DNA from: Photobacterium chitinilyticum
GTDB taxonomy: Bacteria > Pseudomonadota > Gammaproteobacteria > Enterobacterales > Vibrionaceae
DNA: 64,000 nt
NCBI RefSeq assembly: GCF_004104355.1
Contig: NZ_RJLM01000001.1
Location: forward strand, 1,158,711-1,222,710
Direction of reading: 5' to 3'
Shown here: positions 8,398-17,305 of the stretch, piece after piece
How the letters are laid out: each line of letters starts with the position of its first letter
Position numbering within the stretch: position 1 is the first letter of the stretch
Translations under genes and position numbers: made by a program
The notes under the pieces: generated by a model
What the model was told of the DNA's origin: nothing
The model's database searches: none
Seen by the model: only the letters and a program-made list of their open reading frames with translations

Positions 8398-9666
8398 TTA
8401 GCGGATATGACGACCACGATTCTTGTGGATTTTCTGCTTAGCTTTTGCCCTACGCTTATCTGCCGTGCGTCCTCGTCGTTTATTTTCCGAAAGCTCAATC
8501 GTTGGATCAGGTTCATAGCCTTCCAGCCATTGTTGAGGCAATCGCGTATCAAGCAATTCTTCAATCGCTTTCAAGGCCCACTCCTCATCCAGGCTCATTA
8601 AGGAAATAGCATGCCCTGTTTGACCAGCACGTCCCGTACGCCCAATACGGTGAACGTAATCTTCTGCTTTAAAAGGCATATCGAAGTTAATTACGTACTC
8701 AAGCTGCTCGATATCCAAACCGCGCGCCGCAACATCAGTTGCAACCAATACACGCACCTTGCCGCCTTTAAAATCGTTTAATGCGCGCTGTCTCGCCCCT
8801 TGGCTCTTATCACCGTTAATCGAAACAGCCTTGATACCATCTAAACCCAGTTCTTTGGCGAGTTCATCAGAGCCTTGCTTTGTCTTAGTAAATACAAGTA
8901 CCTGCTGCCAGTTTCTTGAGCCAATGAGGTAAGAGAGCAATTCCCGCTTACGGTGCTTATCAACTGGAAATACCATCTGCTCAACAGTAACTGCGGCACT
9001 GTTAGAAGGCGTAACTTCAATTAACTTCGGATCATCGAGGATATCGTAGGCTAGTTTTTTTACCTGCTTCGAGAAAGTGGCAGAGAAAAATAACGTCTGA
9101 CGTGCTGTTTTCATCCGCCTCATGATCCGCTTGATATCATCAATAAAACCCATATCCAGCATTCGGTCAGCTTCATCAAGTACCAGGTATTCCACCATTG
9201 ACAAATCAACTGTCCCTACATGGGCATGATCAAGCAAGCGTCCCGGGGTGGCGACCAATATCTCTGCACCCGCACGAATCGCGCTCACCTGAGCTTTCAT
9301 GCTAGTTCCGCCATACGCCACTGCCGATTTAATTGAAGTGTGCTCACTATAGGAGGCTACACTGTCGTATACCTGCTGGGCAAGCTCACGGGTTGGGGTC
9401 AATATCAACGCTCGGATCTGAATCTTTGCTTTTTCAGGGCTATCAGGACTCTCAACCGTACGCTCAGGGGTATCCATCAAACGGTGTAACAACGGTAAAG
9501 CAAATGCGGCAGTTTTACCGGTCCCGGTTTGAGCTCCAGCCATAATGTCATGACCAGCCAGCACTTCAGGGATAGCCTGTTGCTGGACGGGGGTTGGCGT
9601 TTGAAAGCCTAGGGCGGTAACGGTATCAATTAGCTGGCTTTGCAGCCCCAACGCTTGAAATGACAT
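8398..9666 (-). CDS. rhlE: DEAD-box ATP-dependent RNA helicase, RhlE-like
   Basis: All DEAD-box motifs appear in order: the Q motif (GFQTPTPVQQQAIP), AQTGTGKT (Walker A), PTRELAQQ, TPGRLLD, DEAD, SAT, ARGLD and HRIGRTGR. The 422-residue length and the short Arg/Lys-rich tail fit RhlE, which remodels RNA during ribosome assembly and RNA decay; DbpA, SrmB and CsdA have other C-terminal domains. Vibrios carry several RhlE paralogues, so the exact orthologue is open. The basic tail probably adds nonspecific RNA affinity. Confidence 0.85.
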   Translation of the reverse strand: MSFQALGLQSQLIDTVTALGFQTPTPVQQQAIPEVLAGHDIMAGAQTGTGKTAAFALPLLHRLMDTPERTVESPDSPEKAKIQIRALILTPTRELAQQVYDSVASYSEHTSIKSAVAYGGTSMKAQVSAIRAGAEILVATPGRLLDHAHVGTVDLSMVEYLVLDEADRMLDMGFIDDIKRIMRRMKTARQTLFFSATFSKQVKKLAYDILDDPKLIEVTPSNSAAVTVEQMVFPVDKHRKRELLSYLIGSRNWQQVLVFTKTKQGSDELAKELGLDGIKAVSINGDKSQGARQRALNDFKGGKVRVLVATDVAARGLDIEQLEYVINFDMPFKAEDYVHRIGRTGRAGQTGHAISLMSLDEEWALKAIEELLDTRLPQQWLEGYEPDPTIELSENKRRGRTADKRRAKAKQKIHKNRGRHIR

Positions 9667-9723
9667 TATGCTTTTCCGGTTCTGTACTAAAGAGCGCGGA
9701 TTTTAGCAAAATTTGAGGGAAAA

Positions 9724-9756
9724 TATACCCAAGCAAGTTCAAGGTGTTTGGGTATA
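9724..9756. repeat. Short palindromic repeat with TATACCCAA ends
   Basis: TATACCCAA (9724-9732) and its exact complement TTGGGTATA (9748-9756) flank 15 bases. The same TATACCCAA end occurs at 18492 at the edge of another intergenic element. It lies between the helicase start and the nagK terminator, the typical place for a REP/MITE-like element. Family membership needs a genome-wide count. Confidence 0.5.
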
Positions 9757-9789
9757 TAAAAAAAGCACTGCTCGGCAGTGCTTTTCTTT
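9757..9789 (-). terminator. Terminator of nagK
   Basis: AAAGCACTGC-TCG-GCAGTGCTTT is a perfect ten-pair hairpin. Read on the minus strand it is followed by a run of Ts, so it ends nagK about 20 bases after its stop codon; on the plus strand it also has a weaker T run. Confidence 0.85.
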
Positions 9790-9809
9790 CAATCAATGTA
9801 CAACAGTGA

Positions 9810-10718
9810 TTATTTAATATTCAAGAATGCGGCACCACGTACACCGCCAGCATCACCGTATTTCGCCTTAACAATTTTTGGTACACGTGCGACAGAGAGT
9901 AAGTGCTTAGGTAGACGTTTAGGCAACTCAGTATATAGCAGCTCAAAATTGGACAGACCGCCGCCCAGCACGACAACATGAGGATCAAGGCCGGTAAATA
10001 GATTCGCCAGACAGATTGCCAGCATTTCCATAAAGCGATCGACATGTTCAACCGCTTTTTCATCACCATCTGCATGGCGTTTGATCAACTCAACGGCTTT
10101 TACTTCTTCGCCATAATAATGCGTGTATAGCTGCTCGAAGCCACGACCTGAAAGGTAGTTATCAATACAGCCTTTGTTGTCACAGCCGCATGTGAACAAC
10201 GGTGCATTTTCGCCAAGATGGAACCATGCATCAATTGGCATACGCGTATGGCCTAACTCACCGGCTACGTGGTTCTTGCCGGAAAAGACGTGGCCATCGA
10301 AAACCAAACCACCGCCAAAGCCAGTACCAAGGATCAACCCCAGTACAGATTTTTCGCCTTGTAACTCTTCATCCCACGCTTCTGACAGTGCAAAACAGTT
10401 TGCATCATTGTCAATAGTGACACTACGGCCAAGTTTGTGCTCAAGATCCTTACGTAGCGTACGTCCTTTCGCAGCAGGAACATTAGAGGTAAGCAATGCA
10501 CCGTCTTCAGCATCTTCCATTCCTGGAATACCAATACCAATATGGCCTTCGCAAGAGAATTTCTGATCAGCTTTTTTGATTATATCCACAAGAGTGTCGA
10601 CTAATTTGTCGTAATCATCACCCGGAGTCGGTACTCGTTCTGTCGCTACTCGCTCCAGTTTCTCATTAAATGCACCAAACTCAATTTTGGTACCGCCTAC
10701 ATCAAAGCCGTAGTACAT
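9810..10718 (-). CDS. nagK: N-acetylglucosamine kinase (ROK family)
   Basis: NagK phosphorylates free GlcNAc to GlcNAc-6-phosphate, salvaging amino sugar released by murein recycling and chitin breakdown. The 302-residue product matches E. coli NagK from [17 protein letters not shown] to the C-terminus. It has the ROK ATP loop (DVGGTK), the acceptor motif GHTRMP with its metal-site His, and the zinc-binding Cys cluster CGCDNKGC. The start at 10718 is chosen over an in-frame start 26 codons upstream because it agrees with the family N-terminus and has GGAG/CAGG before it. AnmK, which also feeds amino-sugar salvage, is 26 kb away. Confidence 0.93.
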   Translation of the reverse strand: MYYGFDVGGTKIEFGAFNEKLERVATERVPTPGDDYDKLVDTLVDIIKKADQKFSCEGHIGIGIPGMEDAEDGALLTSNVPAAKGRTLRKDLEHKLGRSVTIDNDANCFALSEAWDEELQGEKSVLGLILGTGFGGGLVFDGHVFSGKNHVAGELGHTRMPIDAWFHLGENAPLFTCGCDNKGCIDNYLSGRGFEQLYTHYYGEEVKAVELIKRHADGDEKAVEHVDRFMEMLAICLANLFTGLDPHVVVLGGGLSNFELLYTELPKRLPKHLLSVARVPKIVKAKYGDAGGVRGAAFLNIK

Positions 10719-10921
10719 CCTGCACACTCCGCAAAAATCATAAAAAAACATAACTGAAAAAATTATCCACAAATCTACACCTACAGACTGTGACACATCA
10801 CGAATTTAGTAGGCTCAGCCATCAGCATGACTCGCGTTTGCTGAAAGAAACAGCAAGCTGTTACATTTTATGACAGCGAGCTGTTATAAAGTTACCAAAA
10901 GTACGATAATAACCGTCTTCA

Positions 10922-11638
10922 TTAGGCAGCAATATACTGTTTCAGCAGCTTCAATGCCGAGTCATCCGGTAATACCCGGTTCATTTTCCCCGTTAGGTAA
11001 TTTTCACGAAAAACATCAAACCACAGATCCAGCACATCAGCATTACGTTGTTCGCCATAGAGATCAATAATCCGAGCAGCAACCTCAGCCGTTCCAAGCT
11101 GGTTTTCCTTCGATGCTTCCCTGACCTTGTACCGCGACGGTTTGTCAGGACTAATGGAAAGAATTGGAAACTTGTTTAAATACGGGCTCTTACGAAACAT
11201 TTTCTTCGCTTCCGCCCAGCTACCATCCAACATGATAAACAGCGGCCGCTTATCGGTACCTACCTCCACTTTCTCAGCGACACGTTCAGGCTGAGCGTAT
11301 TCTGCAGGAAATACAACATAAGGCTGCCACTGAGGATCGTCCAGTAGCTCCAGCATTGCTAAATTTGGCTCTGTCCGGGACCAAATATAAGCAAAAGTAT
11401 CTTCAAACAAATCCGCTATGAGTCGGCCGGTATTACTTGGTTTTAGCACCTCGTCATCATACATCACCAGTAAGAAAGCTGCATTGGAGCTGATCACCGG
11501 TTTTTCGGAGCAAATACACAGGTGCTCCCGTAGCATACAGTAACTACAGCGTTCAACCTTACAGCCTCTGGCCCGAAACGGACGTGTAGAACGCGCTAGA
11601 CGCTCTTCATATAAATTATGTACCGCGTGGATACGCAT
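10922..11638 (-). CDS. tapT: tRNA-uridine aminocarboxypropyltransferase (DTW-domain, TapT/YfiP-like)
   Basis: DTW-domain enzymes of this type move the 3-amino-3-carboxypropyl group of SAM to U47 of tRNAs (acp3U47). The N-terminal Cys motif GCKVERCSYCMLREHLCICS is the family zinc site, and LDGSWAEAKKMFRKSPYL contains the signature loop, with DGSW where many members have D-x-TW. The start at 11638 is chosen because AGGTAGAG lies just upstream and the preceding 21 codons of the open frame are not family-like. The protein is 238 residues. The substrate assignment follows E. coli TapT and is inference. Confidence 0.8.
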   Translation of the reverse strand: MRIHAVHNLYEERLARSTRPFRARGCKVERCSYCMLREHLCICSEKPVISSNAAFLLVMYDDEVLKPSNTGRLIADLFEDTFAYIWSRTEPNLAMLELLDDPQWQPYVVFPAEYAQPERVAEKVEVGTDKRPLFIMLDGSWAEAKKMFRKSPYLNKFPILSISPDKPSRYKVREASKENQLGTAEVAARIIDLYGEQRNADVLDLWFDVFRENYLTGKMNRVLPDDSALKLLKQYIAA

Positions 11639-11961
11639 AGCAGCTCTACCTAATACAAGAAACGCCAGCATTTTACTGGCGCTTGTATTTGTTGCAATCA
11701 AAACTTACCCAGAGTCTTCCCGAGGCCTTCAAGCGAACTCACGTCGACAACTGATATCGGGACAGAAGTGTCTGTTGCTGATTGGCTATCTCAGCCAATT
11801 TGCTACTCGGTAACTTACTTATGGATTGTTACGCTATCATTTCAGGTTTTTGATTTATCAATAAAATCAGAAGGGTATTTAATTTATCAGGCTATATTTC
11901 GACAAATTGCAGGCGTAAAAAAAGCAGCTTGCGCTGCCCTTTGAAATCAATTCTTGCTCAA
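11639..11961. other. Intergenic region before tapT
   Basis: About 320 bases. It holds the terminator of the DUF3802-like gene at its right end and a small stem-loop (CGCCAG/CTGGCG) near 11661-11678 just upstream of tapT. No gene seen. Confidence 0.5.
11917..11940 (-). terminator. Terminator of the DUF3802-like gene
   Basis: Minus strand: GGCAGC-GCAA-GCTGC followed by TTTTTTT, about 20 bases after the stop codon at 11962. Confidence 0.85.
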
Positions 11962-12309
11962 TTAGCCTTCTTCAATACTAATTGCACTATCAAATAAGTT
12001 TTTCACTAACCCAATGTAATCTTCAAGAAATGCAATCTGTTCATTGGTAGGACAACAACGCCAAGCTCCCGCCAGTACTTCAGATAAATCTTCAACGACC
12101 GCATCGGCTTCCTGCATCAACTTAAAGCGAAAATCAGCTTCAAGATCAGGATTTTGTGAGAATACTGCCATTAGATTCGTTGCTATCATGTCAGTCACTA
12201 CATCTTCTACCGTCTCGCTACAACCATCTTTGTTTGCATTCTCAAACAAAGACAAATGTTCGGTAAAATATTCTATAAGCGCGTGATAGCCTTCAGACTC
12301 AACAACCAT
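11962..12309 (-). CDS. DUF3802-like acidic protein
   Basis: A 115-residue acidic, probably all-helical cytosolic protein without signal or membrane segment. The opening MVVESEGYHALIEYFTEHL and the closing GLVKNLFDSAIS strongly recall the DUF3802 family that I associate with Vibrionaceae; no biochemical role is known to me. It has two adjacent Cys (RCCP, about residues 84-86). It is monocistronic with its own terminator. Confidence 0.6.
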   Translation of the reverse strand: MVVESEGYHALIEYFTEHLSLFENANKDGCSETVEDVVTDMIATNLMAVFSQNPDLEADFRFKLMQEADAVVEDLSEVLAGAWRCCPTNEQIAFLEDYIGLVKNLFDSAISIEEG

Positions 12310-12436
12310 AATATTTCTTTGGATTAATAATAATTTTCATCAATTTTAAGAATAATCTAAAAAATTACAACACTGTCAACGGATGTTCTTGCTCTTGATC
12401 AAAGAGAATGGGACATTGCACCAAGACGAATCCCTC

Positions 12437-13435
12437 TTAACAGCTGACAGCCTTCAATTCCTTATCCTGCTCTTGGCATAGCTCTCTCGAGTAAACTGTG
12501 GTTTGGTTTCTGCCATTTTGCTTTGATTCATACAACGCGCTATCTGATAGTTCCAACCACTTCTCATAACTCGGCATCCAAGGCGCCCATTCACAGACAC
12601 CAATACTGATAGTCACATTGATGCTTCTCACATCTACCGCCACAGATGCATCTTCGATCCGATGACGTAAACGCTCAGTGAAATAAAGCCCAAGATCAGC
12701 AGACGTACCCGGTAAGATCACACCAAACTCCTCCCCGCCGTATCGTCCGGCAATATCACTATGTCTTTTGGTTCGCCGCAACAAACTAGACACTTTTCGA
12801 ATCACGCCATCGCCCGCTACATGTCCAAATGTATCGTTTACTTTCTTAAAGTGATCGATATCTAACATTACCAATGTGGATGGAATGTTGGCCTTTCTGC
12901 AACGCTCGAATTCTTCTGCCAGACACGCTTCCCAGTGACCGCGATTATAGAGTTGGGTCAGCCGATCAGTCATGCTAAGGTGCGTGAGCTGTTCGTTTGA
13001 TTCTCGAAGGTGTGTTTTATTTTTAGCAATATCAGACACATCTGTAATCGTTAAGCAGATATGAGACAACTCACCATTGAGCGACTTAAGCGGTGTCAGT
13101 GTCATATTCTGAAACATCAGAGCAGAGCCCGCAGTAACGGGGCTAAAGTTAGAGAAGTTAAAAATGCTTGGCCTATCTTCCCAGCAACTAAACGATCGCA
13201 TCCGCAGTTTGAATGTGGATGCAATTTTATTTTTTAACCAGTCTACGGGCAGATCATCAACCACGTCGAACAAATTTTTGCCCATAATTTGCTCTGTAGT
13301 AATGCCGCTGTACGCCTGCATAAACGTGTTCCACGCCCATACGTTATACTCTTTATCAATGATCACCACACCAGCATCTATATTATCCATTACCTGCATG
13401 GTTAAGTGAAAATCAGCAAGTGTTACCTGATTCAA
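12437..13435 (-). CDS. PAS-GGDEF diguanylate cyclase, coupled to a REC-CheC protein
   Basis: The 332-residue cytosolic protein has an N-terminal PAS sensor domain (about residues 12-135; IDAGVVIIDKEYNVWAWN is its first strand pair) and a GGDEF domain (about 155-318). The active site is GGEEF at 233-237 and the inhibitory RxxD site is RHSD at 224-227, exactly five residues before it, so it should make cyclic-di-GMP from two GTP and be feedback-inhibited. Its ATG overlaps the stop of the upstream REC-CheC gene by four bases (ATGA), which implies translational coupling and a shared pathway. PAS-bound heme or flavin cannot be predicted from the sequence. Confidence 0.88.
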   Translation of the reverse strand: MNQVTLADFHLTMQVMDNIDAGVVIIDKEYNVWAWNTFMQAYSGITTEQIMGKNLFDVVDDLPVDWLKNKIASTFKLRMRSFSCWEDRPSIFNFSNFSPVTAGSALMFQNMTLTPLKSLNGELSHICLTITDVSDIAKNKTHLRESNEQLTHLSMTDRLTQLYNRGHWEACLAEEFERCRKANIPSTLVMLDIDHFKKVNDTFGHVAGDGVIRKVSSLLRRTKRHSDIAGRYGGEEFGVILPGTSADLGLYFTERLRHRIEDASVAVDVRSINVTISIGVCEWAPWMPSYEKWLELSDSALYESKQNGRNQTTVYSRELCQEQDKELKAVSC

Positions 13436-14409
13436 TGTAGAGTTTCCATTATTTTTTTGATAACCAGCGTTGAGCTATTATCCATCATAAATAAAACATC
13501 ACATTCCAAGTCTAATGAATCAGCCTCATAAGTATATTCAACAGTGAATAGCTCTGATTTGATGCACTCACCGTCACCCCATACCATATAATCTTCTAAA
13601 ACAATTGGCTGACGTACAGAAAAAGGAATGTTCATTTGTTCAGACAGTGAAACCAAGAATGAAGACACCATAAGATTGGCGATATCAATAACAATCTCAC
13701 TCTTATGTTCATCAACCTGACTGAAACCCAATCGCGCTCCGAACACACCGACATCTTTACCACGCAAGCAAACTAAGGCTTCGCCATGAATTCCGCCACC
13801 GACAAAACGCTGAGCAATCGCCACTGATTCACTCTGCTGCTTGATATCATCAATAGCCATCTCCAGTTCACCAGCACATAACTTTGCAACATTCGGCAAT
13901 GGCATCTTAATAAACTCGCCAAAATGATCAGAGATAATGGCAGCACCACGACCGAGTGCCACATTGGCAACTTCTTTAAAAGCTTGAATGAATTCATCAC
14001 CAGCTTGGTGGGGGACAGAATTATCCAGCCCTTCCACAACATAAATGCCAAGTTTATTTAAAACAGACATGAGGTGTTCAGGATCAAAAGGCTTTGGTAA
14101 GAAGTGGTGTGCTCCAAGCTCGATACAACGTTCCATTGCCTGACGCTGGACATCAGCAGACAAAATGATCGTTTTAGTCTCATGCTCGCGAGCGGACAAT
14201 ACCTGCAAAACTTCAAAACCATCCATAACAGGCATCGTCAAATCAAGAAACATAACATCAATATCTTGATTTGTAAGACATTCAAGCCCCTCTTTACCGT
14301 TCTCGGCAAAAAACAGTGTCACAGCATCCTGCCCAGATAACATTCTGGACATTGCTCTGTGCACTACAGGCGAGTCATCACAGATAAGAATGTTCTGCTT
14401 CCTTACCAC
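13432..14409 (-). CDS. Response regulator with CheC-like phosphatase domain
   Basis: Residues 1-125 form a receiver domain with Asp11/Asp12, phospho-acceptor Asp56 (FLDLTMP), Ser84 and Lys106 (LPKPF). Residues 135-325 look like a CheC/CheX/FliY phosphatase module: the first active helix has ExxN at 146-149 followed 23 residues later by Pro172, and a second pseudo-symmetric copy has DxxN at 242-245 with Pro268 at the same spacing. CheC proteins dephosphorylate CheY-P and use two such helices. The protein may thus control its own or another receiver's phosphorylation. It is the first gene of a two-gene operon with the diguanylate cyclase. No kinase is adjacent. Confidence 0.8.
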   Translation of the reverse strand: MVRKQNILICDDSPVVHRAMSRMLSGQDAVTLFFAENGKEGLECLTNQDIDVMFLDLTMPVMDGFEVLQVLSAREHETKTIILSADVQRQAMERCIELGAHHFLPKPFDPEHLMSVLNKLGIYVVEGLDNSVPHQAGDEFIQAFKEVANVALGRGAAIISDHFGEFIKMPLPNVAKLCAGELEMAIDDIKQQSESVAIAQRFVGGGIHGEALVCLRGKDVGVFGARLGFSQVDEHKSEIVIDIANLMVSSFLVSLSEQMNIPFSVRQPIVLEDYMVWGDGECIKSELFTVEYTYEADSLDLECDVLFMMDNSSTLVIKKIMETLH

Positions 14410-14833
14410 GTTGAGTATCTTCCTTAATTTTCCATGGACTGACTAATAATAATCAATATTCATGAGAATCATAATCACAGAGTATGAAATTTATTTAATA
14501 AGTGAGCTGGATCGTCTTTTCCTCTAACATAAATCACTAACACTTATTGGCTCAATTAAAACCCTTTTCGATTCAATCTCTAAACATTAATGGGCAATGT
14601 AGACATCAAATGGCGACAACCTAGATATGCTTCTTGTCGAAATAGTAGCAAATAAATGCCGCGCTTTAATTGCCCAGAAATATTTTGCCATTCCATTTAT
14701 CCATATTATTCACATGGTTATAAAATGATTTTTATCCAAATGAATCGCTGCCTTTGTGATTTTTTGGTTATCAAATATCACCAGTTATAATACAATTCCA
14801 AGCCTAAATCATAACTACAAGGATACGCCTTCT
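14410..14833. other. Divergent intergenic region
   Basis: About 420 AT-rich bases between the leftward REC-CheC operon and the rightward glutaredoxin gene. Promoters for both must lie here. An upstream in-frame start for the glutaredoxin at 14756 exists but is not preferred. No RNA gene or ORF supported. Confidence 0.5.
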
Positions 14834-15193
14834 ATGAAAGTAATTCGTTGGATATTAGGCCGAGTTATTCTGCTGCTTAACGCCCTGTTTTCTCCAAAGT
14901 CTGTCAAGCGTTCAGAACTTGAACAAAAAGAAATTGACGATGCGGTTGCTCAAATCCATCTTTATCAGTTTGATGCCTGCCCTTTCTGCGTTAAAGTTCG
15001 CCGTGCCGCTAAGCGTCTAAACCTGCCTCTGGCTACAAGAGATGCAAAACAGGCACAATGGGAACAAGAACTGATTAACGGTGGGGGCCATAGAAAAGTG
15101 CCTTGCCTTCGAATTGAAGGTAACAACGGAGAAGTCGAATGGATGTACGAGTCTAACGACATCATTAGCTATTTAGAAAAGCGCTTTGCCTAA
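14834..15193 (+). CDS. Membrane-anchored glutaredoxin-like protein
   Basis: The 119-residue protein has an N-terminal hydrophobic segment (residues 4-17, WILGRVILLLNALF) followed by a glutaredoxin domain with the dithiol site CPFC (in FDACPFCVKV), the cis-Pro loop KVPCLR and a C-terminal SNDIISYLEKRF helix. The fold acts in thiol-disulfide exchange with glutathione; here the domain would be held at the inner membrane facing the cytosol, judged by the short N-terminal anchor. The ATG at 14834 has AAGGA ten bases upstream; the 26 codons before it in the open frame are unlike the family. Confidence 0.8.
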   Translation: MKVIRWILGRVILLLNALFSPKSVKRSELEQKEIDDAVAQIHLYQFDACPFCVKVRRAAKRLNLPLATRDAKQAQWEQELINGGGHRKVPCLRIEGNNGEVEWMYESNDIISYLEKRFA

Positions 15194-15378
15194 GTATCTA
15201 CCCACCAATTATGCCCATTGAAGCCTGTTTAACGGTTGAACACAGCAGCATATGCACTTTTTTGCGCTTAATGTTTTAAAACAGTGAGCCATATCAATTC
15301 GCTCCCTTTAGAGTTGTGCATTTAATAACGATTAATGACACACTGCCGATAAATGCAAGCTAGGTATCCGAGTACACA

Positions 15379-16056
15379 ATGAAAAAAACGAAAACCATCA
15401 CTACAGATGACATTCTGCTAAAACTTTGTCAGTCCATTTCAAACGTATTATCAACAGCCACTGATAGCCAAGTCGGTTACTCAGCAATGGTTCAAAAAAT
15501 CAATAAAACCAGCCTAAAGCCGGATATTGGTTGTTTCGTCCTTTTTGACGGTGGTTTTACTGGCTTGGTAGTTAATAACTTTTCGCAACAAGCCGCTTTG
15601 GAGATATACCAAAACTACATGCTCAAGATGGGCATTCAACAAGAAGATTTAGCCATTCACCACTCTTCAGACGAAGTGGCGGATGTACTTGGTGAGCTAA
15701 TGAACCAAGCTGTTGGTGACTTCACCAGCAAAATCCGTCGTGAGCTGCAGATTTCTATTACTCAAAATCAGCCAAAAATGCTTGCGCTCAACAAGCAGAT
15801 CTTGCTTTCTGTCGATACGAATTTGGATCGACCACAAGCACGTCGTGTTAGCTTTACAACGGAGAAAAACAACATTTTCTACCTTGAGCTAGCAATGGAC
15901 AAGACAGAGTTCATCCAGCTGGAAGAATTTGAACAACATGATGACATCGATCCTGATACCATCATTGAAAATGCCAAAAGGGAACAAGCTGATAAGCAAA
16001 AGCAAGAATCAGCATCCACCGTTGATTTTGATTTACTCGATGAATTAGGCATTTAA
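15379..16056 (+). CDS. CheX-like protein (DUF3334-like)
   Basis: A 225-residue cytosolic protein that I tentatively place in DUF3334, a Vibrionaceae family. It carries the CheC/CheX phosphatase signature [D/S]-x3-E-x2-N-x22-P: Asp102, Glu106, Asn109 and Pro132, in DVLGELMNQAVGDF and the following helix. In CheX the Glu and Asn position water for attack on the aspartyl phosphate of a receiver. The last 40 residues are acidic and disordered and end in DFDLLDELGI, perhaps a docking peptide. The REC-CheC gene lies about 1 kb away. It is monocistronic with a terminator at 16069. Phosphatase function is inferred from the motif only. Confidence 0.65.
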   Translation: MKKTKTITTDDILLKLCQSISNVLSTATDSQVGYSAMVQKINKTSLKPDIGCFVLFDGGFTGLVVNNFSQQAALEIYQNYMLKMGIQQEDLAIHHSSDEVADVLGELMNQAVGDFTSKIRRELQISITQNQPKMLALNKQILLSVDTNLDRPQARRVSFTTEKNNIFYLELAMDKTEFIQLEEFEQHDDIDPDTIIENAKREQADKQKQESASTVDFDLLDELGI

Positions 16057-16068
16057 ATCATCCAACAG

Positions 16069-16117
16069 CAAGCCTGATCGAGTTCCTAAGCACCGATAGG
16101 ATCAGGCTTGTTTTATT
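16069..16117 (+). terminator. Terminator after the CheX-like gene
   Basis: CAAGCCTGATC and GATCAGGCTTG form an eleven-pair stem with a twenty-base loop, followed by TTTTATT. Confidence 0.8.
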
Positions 16118-16192
16118 ACTTCTTAAACACTCCTCGCATATCACTCTTTGCTAGACTCATTGTTGTCAGTTACTGCCCGAGAGACCTGATCT

Positions 16193-17305
16193 ATGCTGAG
16201 TCTTCGTGACACCTTTTTGCTGTGTATATATTCTTGCGTGCCCCTTCTTGCCACCTTTTCAAGCGCTGAGAAAATAACCTATGACAAGCTGAGCAATGGC
16301 GATGTCATTACCGTCACGTTGGATCAGCTACTTCCCACACAGCCTGTACTCAGCTTTGACAAAGAGTTTGCCAAGCTTAACCGCTATCATGAAGATCTCA
16401 AAAGTATGTTCAACGACCTGTGTAAAGCCAACGGAGCAAAAGGTATTAAGAAGTGGAATGAAGAATCACAACCGACAGACGCATCCAGCTATAACTGCAT
16501 TGACAAGCCTGGCACGCACACCAATGATCTTAGCACCGTCGTTATTGGCCCCAAGGCAGGCACTCTATACTTAACCAAAGGCCACCATACCCTCTCTACA
16601 TTTTGGGATATGCCTAACGGCGGCACCAGTGTCCCCGTAATGGTAAAAATAGCCCACAATCTACATGAAACTGGCGAAGACTTCTGGCCTGAAATGAACA
16701 ATGACAAAGAAGTATGGTTATTCAATACAAAAGGCGAAAAAATCAAAGCCAAGGAGTTACCTGAGTATATTGGCCAAAAACAACTTAAACATGACAAATA
16801 TCTATCACTCGTATATTTTTTAAAAGATATTAGCTACTCTTCTCCCCAAAAAAAAGACAAGAAAAAAGGTACAAGTAACGGCTCTAGTATTCCATTTCTT
16901 GAGCTAAATTGGGCGCTTGAAATACGCAAACATATGAAAATATCAGATTATGATTTAAATGTTCTCGATGAATATGCTGCAGCCCTTGCGGAAGCTGCAA
17001 CTGTGATGGTTGACCTGCCTGATGATACAATCGTTGGAAAATCAGAACGGACAGCCAAAGAGATGGGAAAACTTAGCCTCGTTGACAGCAAAGCATTAGC
17101 GGCATTGATTAATGATAAAAAATCCGACTTTAATCATGCTTTAGCATATCGGATAGCAGTAAAAGAAAAGTCAACACCAAAACGTTTGCTAGAAGAGGAA
17201 GCAGCCGAAAAAGAGAAAGAAAAACAAGAGAAAGAGAATATGGATGAAAACAATAGTAACAATGGAATTGAAATATCTGAGCTAGAAACAACAAAACCTG
17301 ATTAA
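16193..17305 (+). CDS. Secreted ParB/Srx-like (ParBc_2) protein
   Basis: The 370-residue protein begins with a signal peptide (residues 1-25, cleavage near FSSA). Residues 35-160 match the putative ParB-like nuclease family ParBc_2: a GDVITVTLDQLLPTQ opening, then VVIGPKAGTLYLTKGHHTLS with the conserved Gly-His-His, and a DFWPEM stretch. Family members are exported and of unproven activity; nuclease or nucleotide hydrolysis has been suggested for the fold. A low-complexity Lys stretch (about residues 219-225, encoded over an A8 run at 16848) and a charged Glu/Lys/Asn tail set it apart. It is followed by another secreted protein but 400 bases separate them. Confidence 0.7.
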   Translation: MLSLRDTFLLCIYSCVPLLATFSSAEKITYDKLSNGDVITVTLDQLLPTQPVLSFDKEFAKLNRYHEDLKSMFNDLCKANGAKGIKKWNEESQPTDASSYNCIDKPGTHTNDLSTVVIGPKAGTLYLTKGHHTLSTFWDMPNGGTSVPVMVKIAHNLHETGEDFWPEMNNDKEVWLFNTKGEKIKAKELPEYIGQKQLKHDKYLSLVYFLKDISYSSPQKKDKKKGTSNGSSIPFLELNWALEIRKHMKISDYDLNVLDEYAAALAEAATVMVDLPDDTIVGKSERTAKEMGKLSLVDSKALAALINDKKSDFNHALAYRIAVKEKSTPKRLLEEEAAEKEKEKQEKENMDENNSNNGIEISELETTKPD

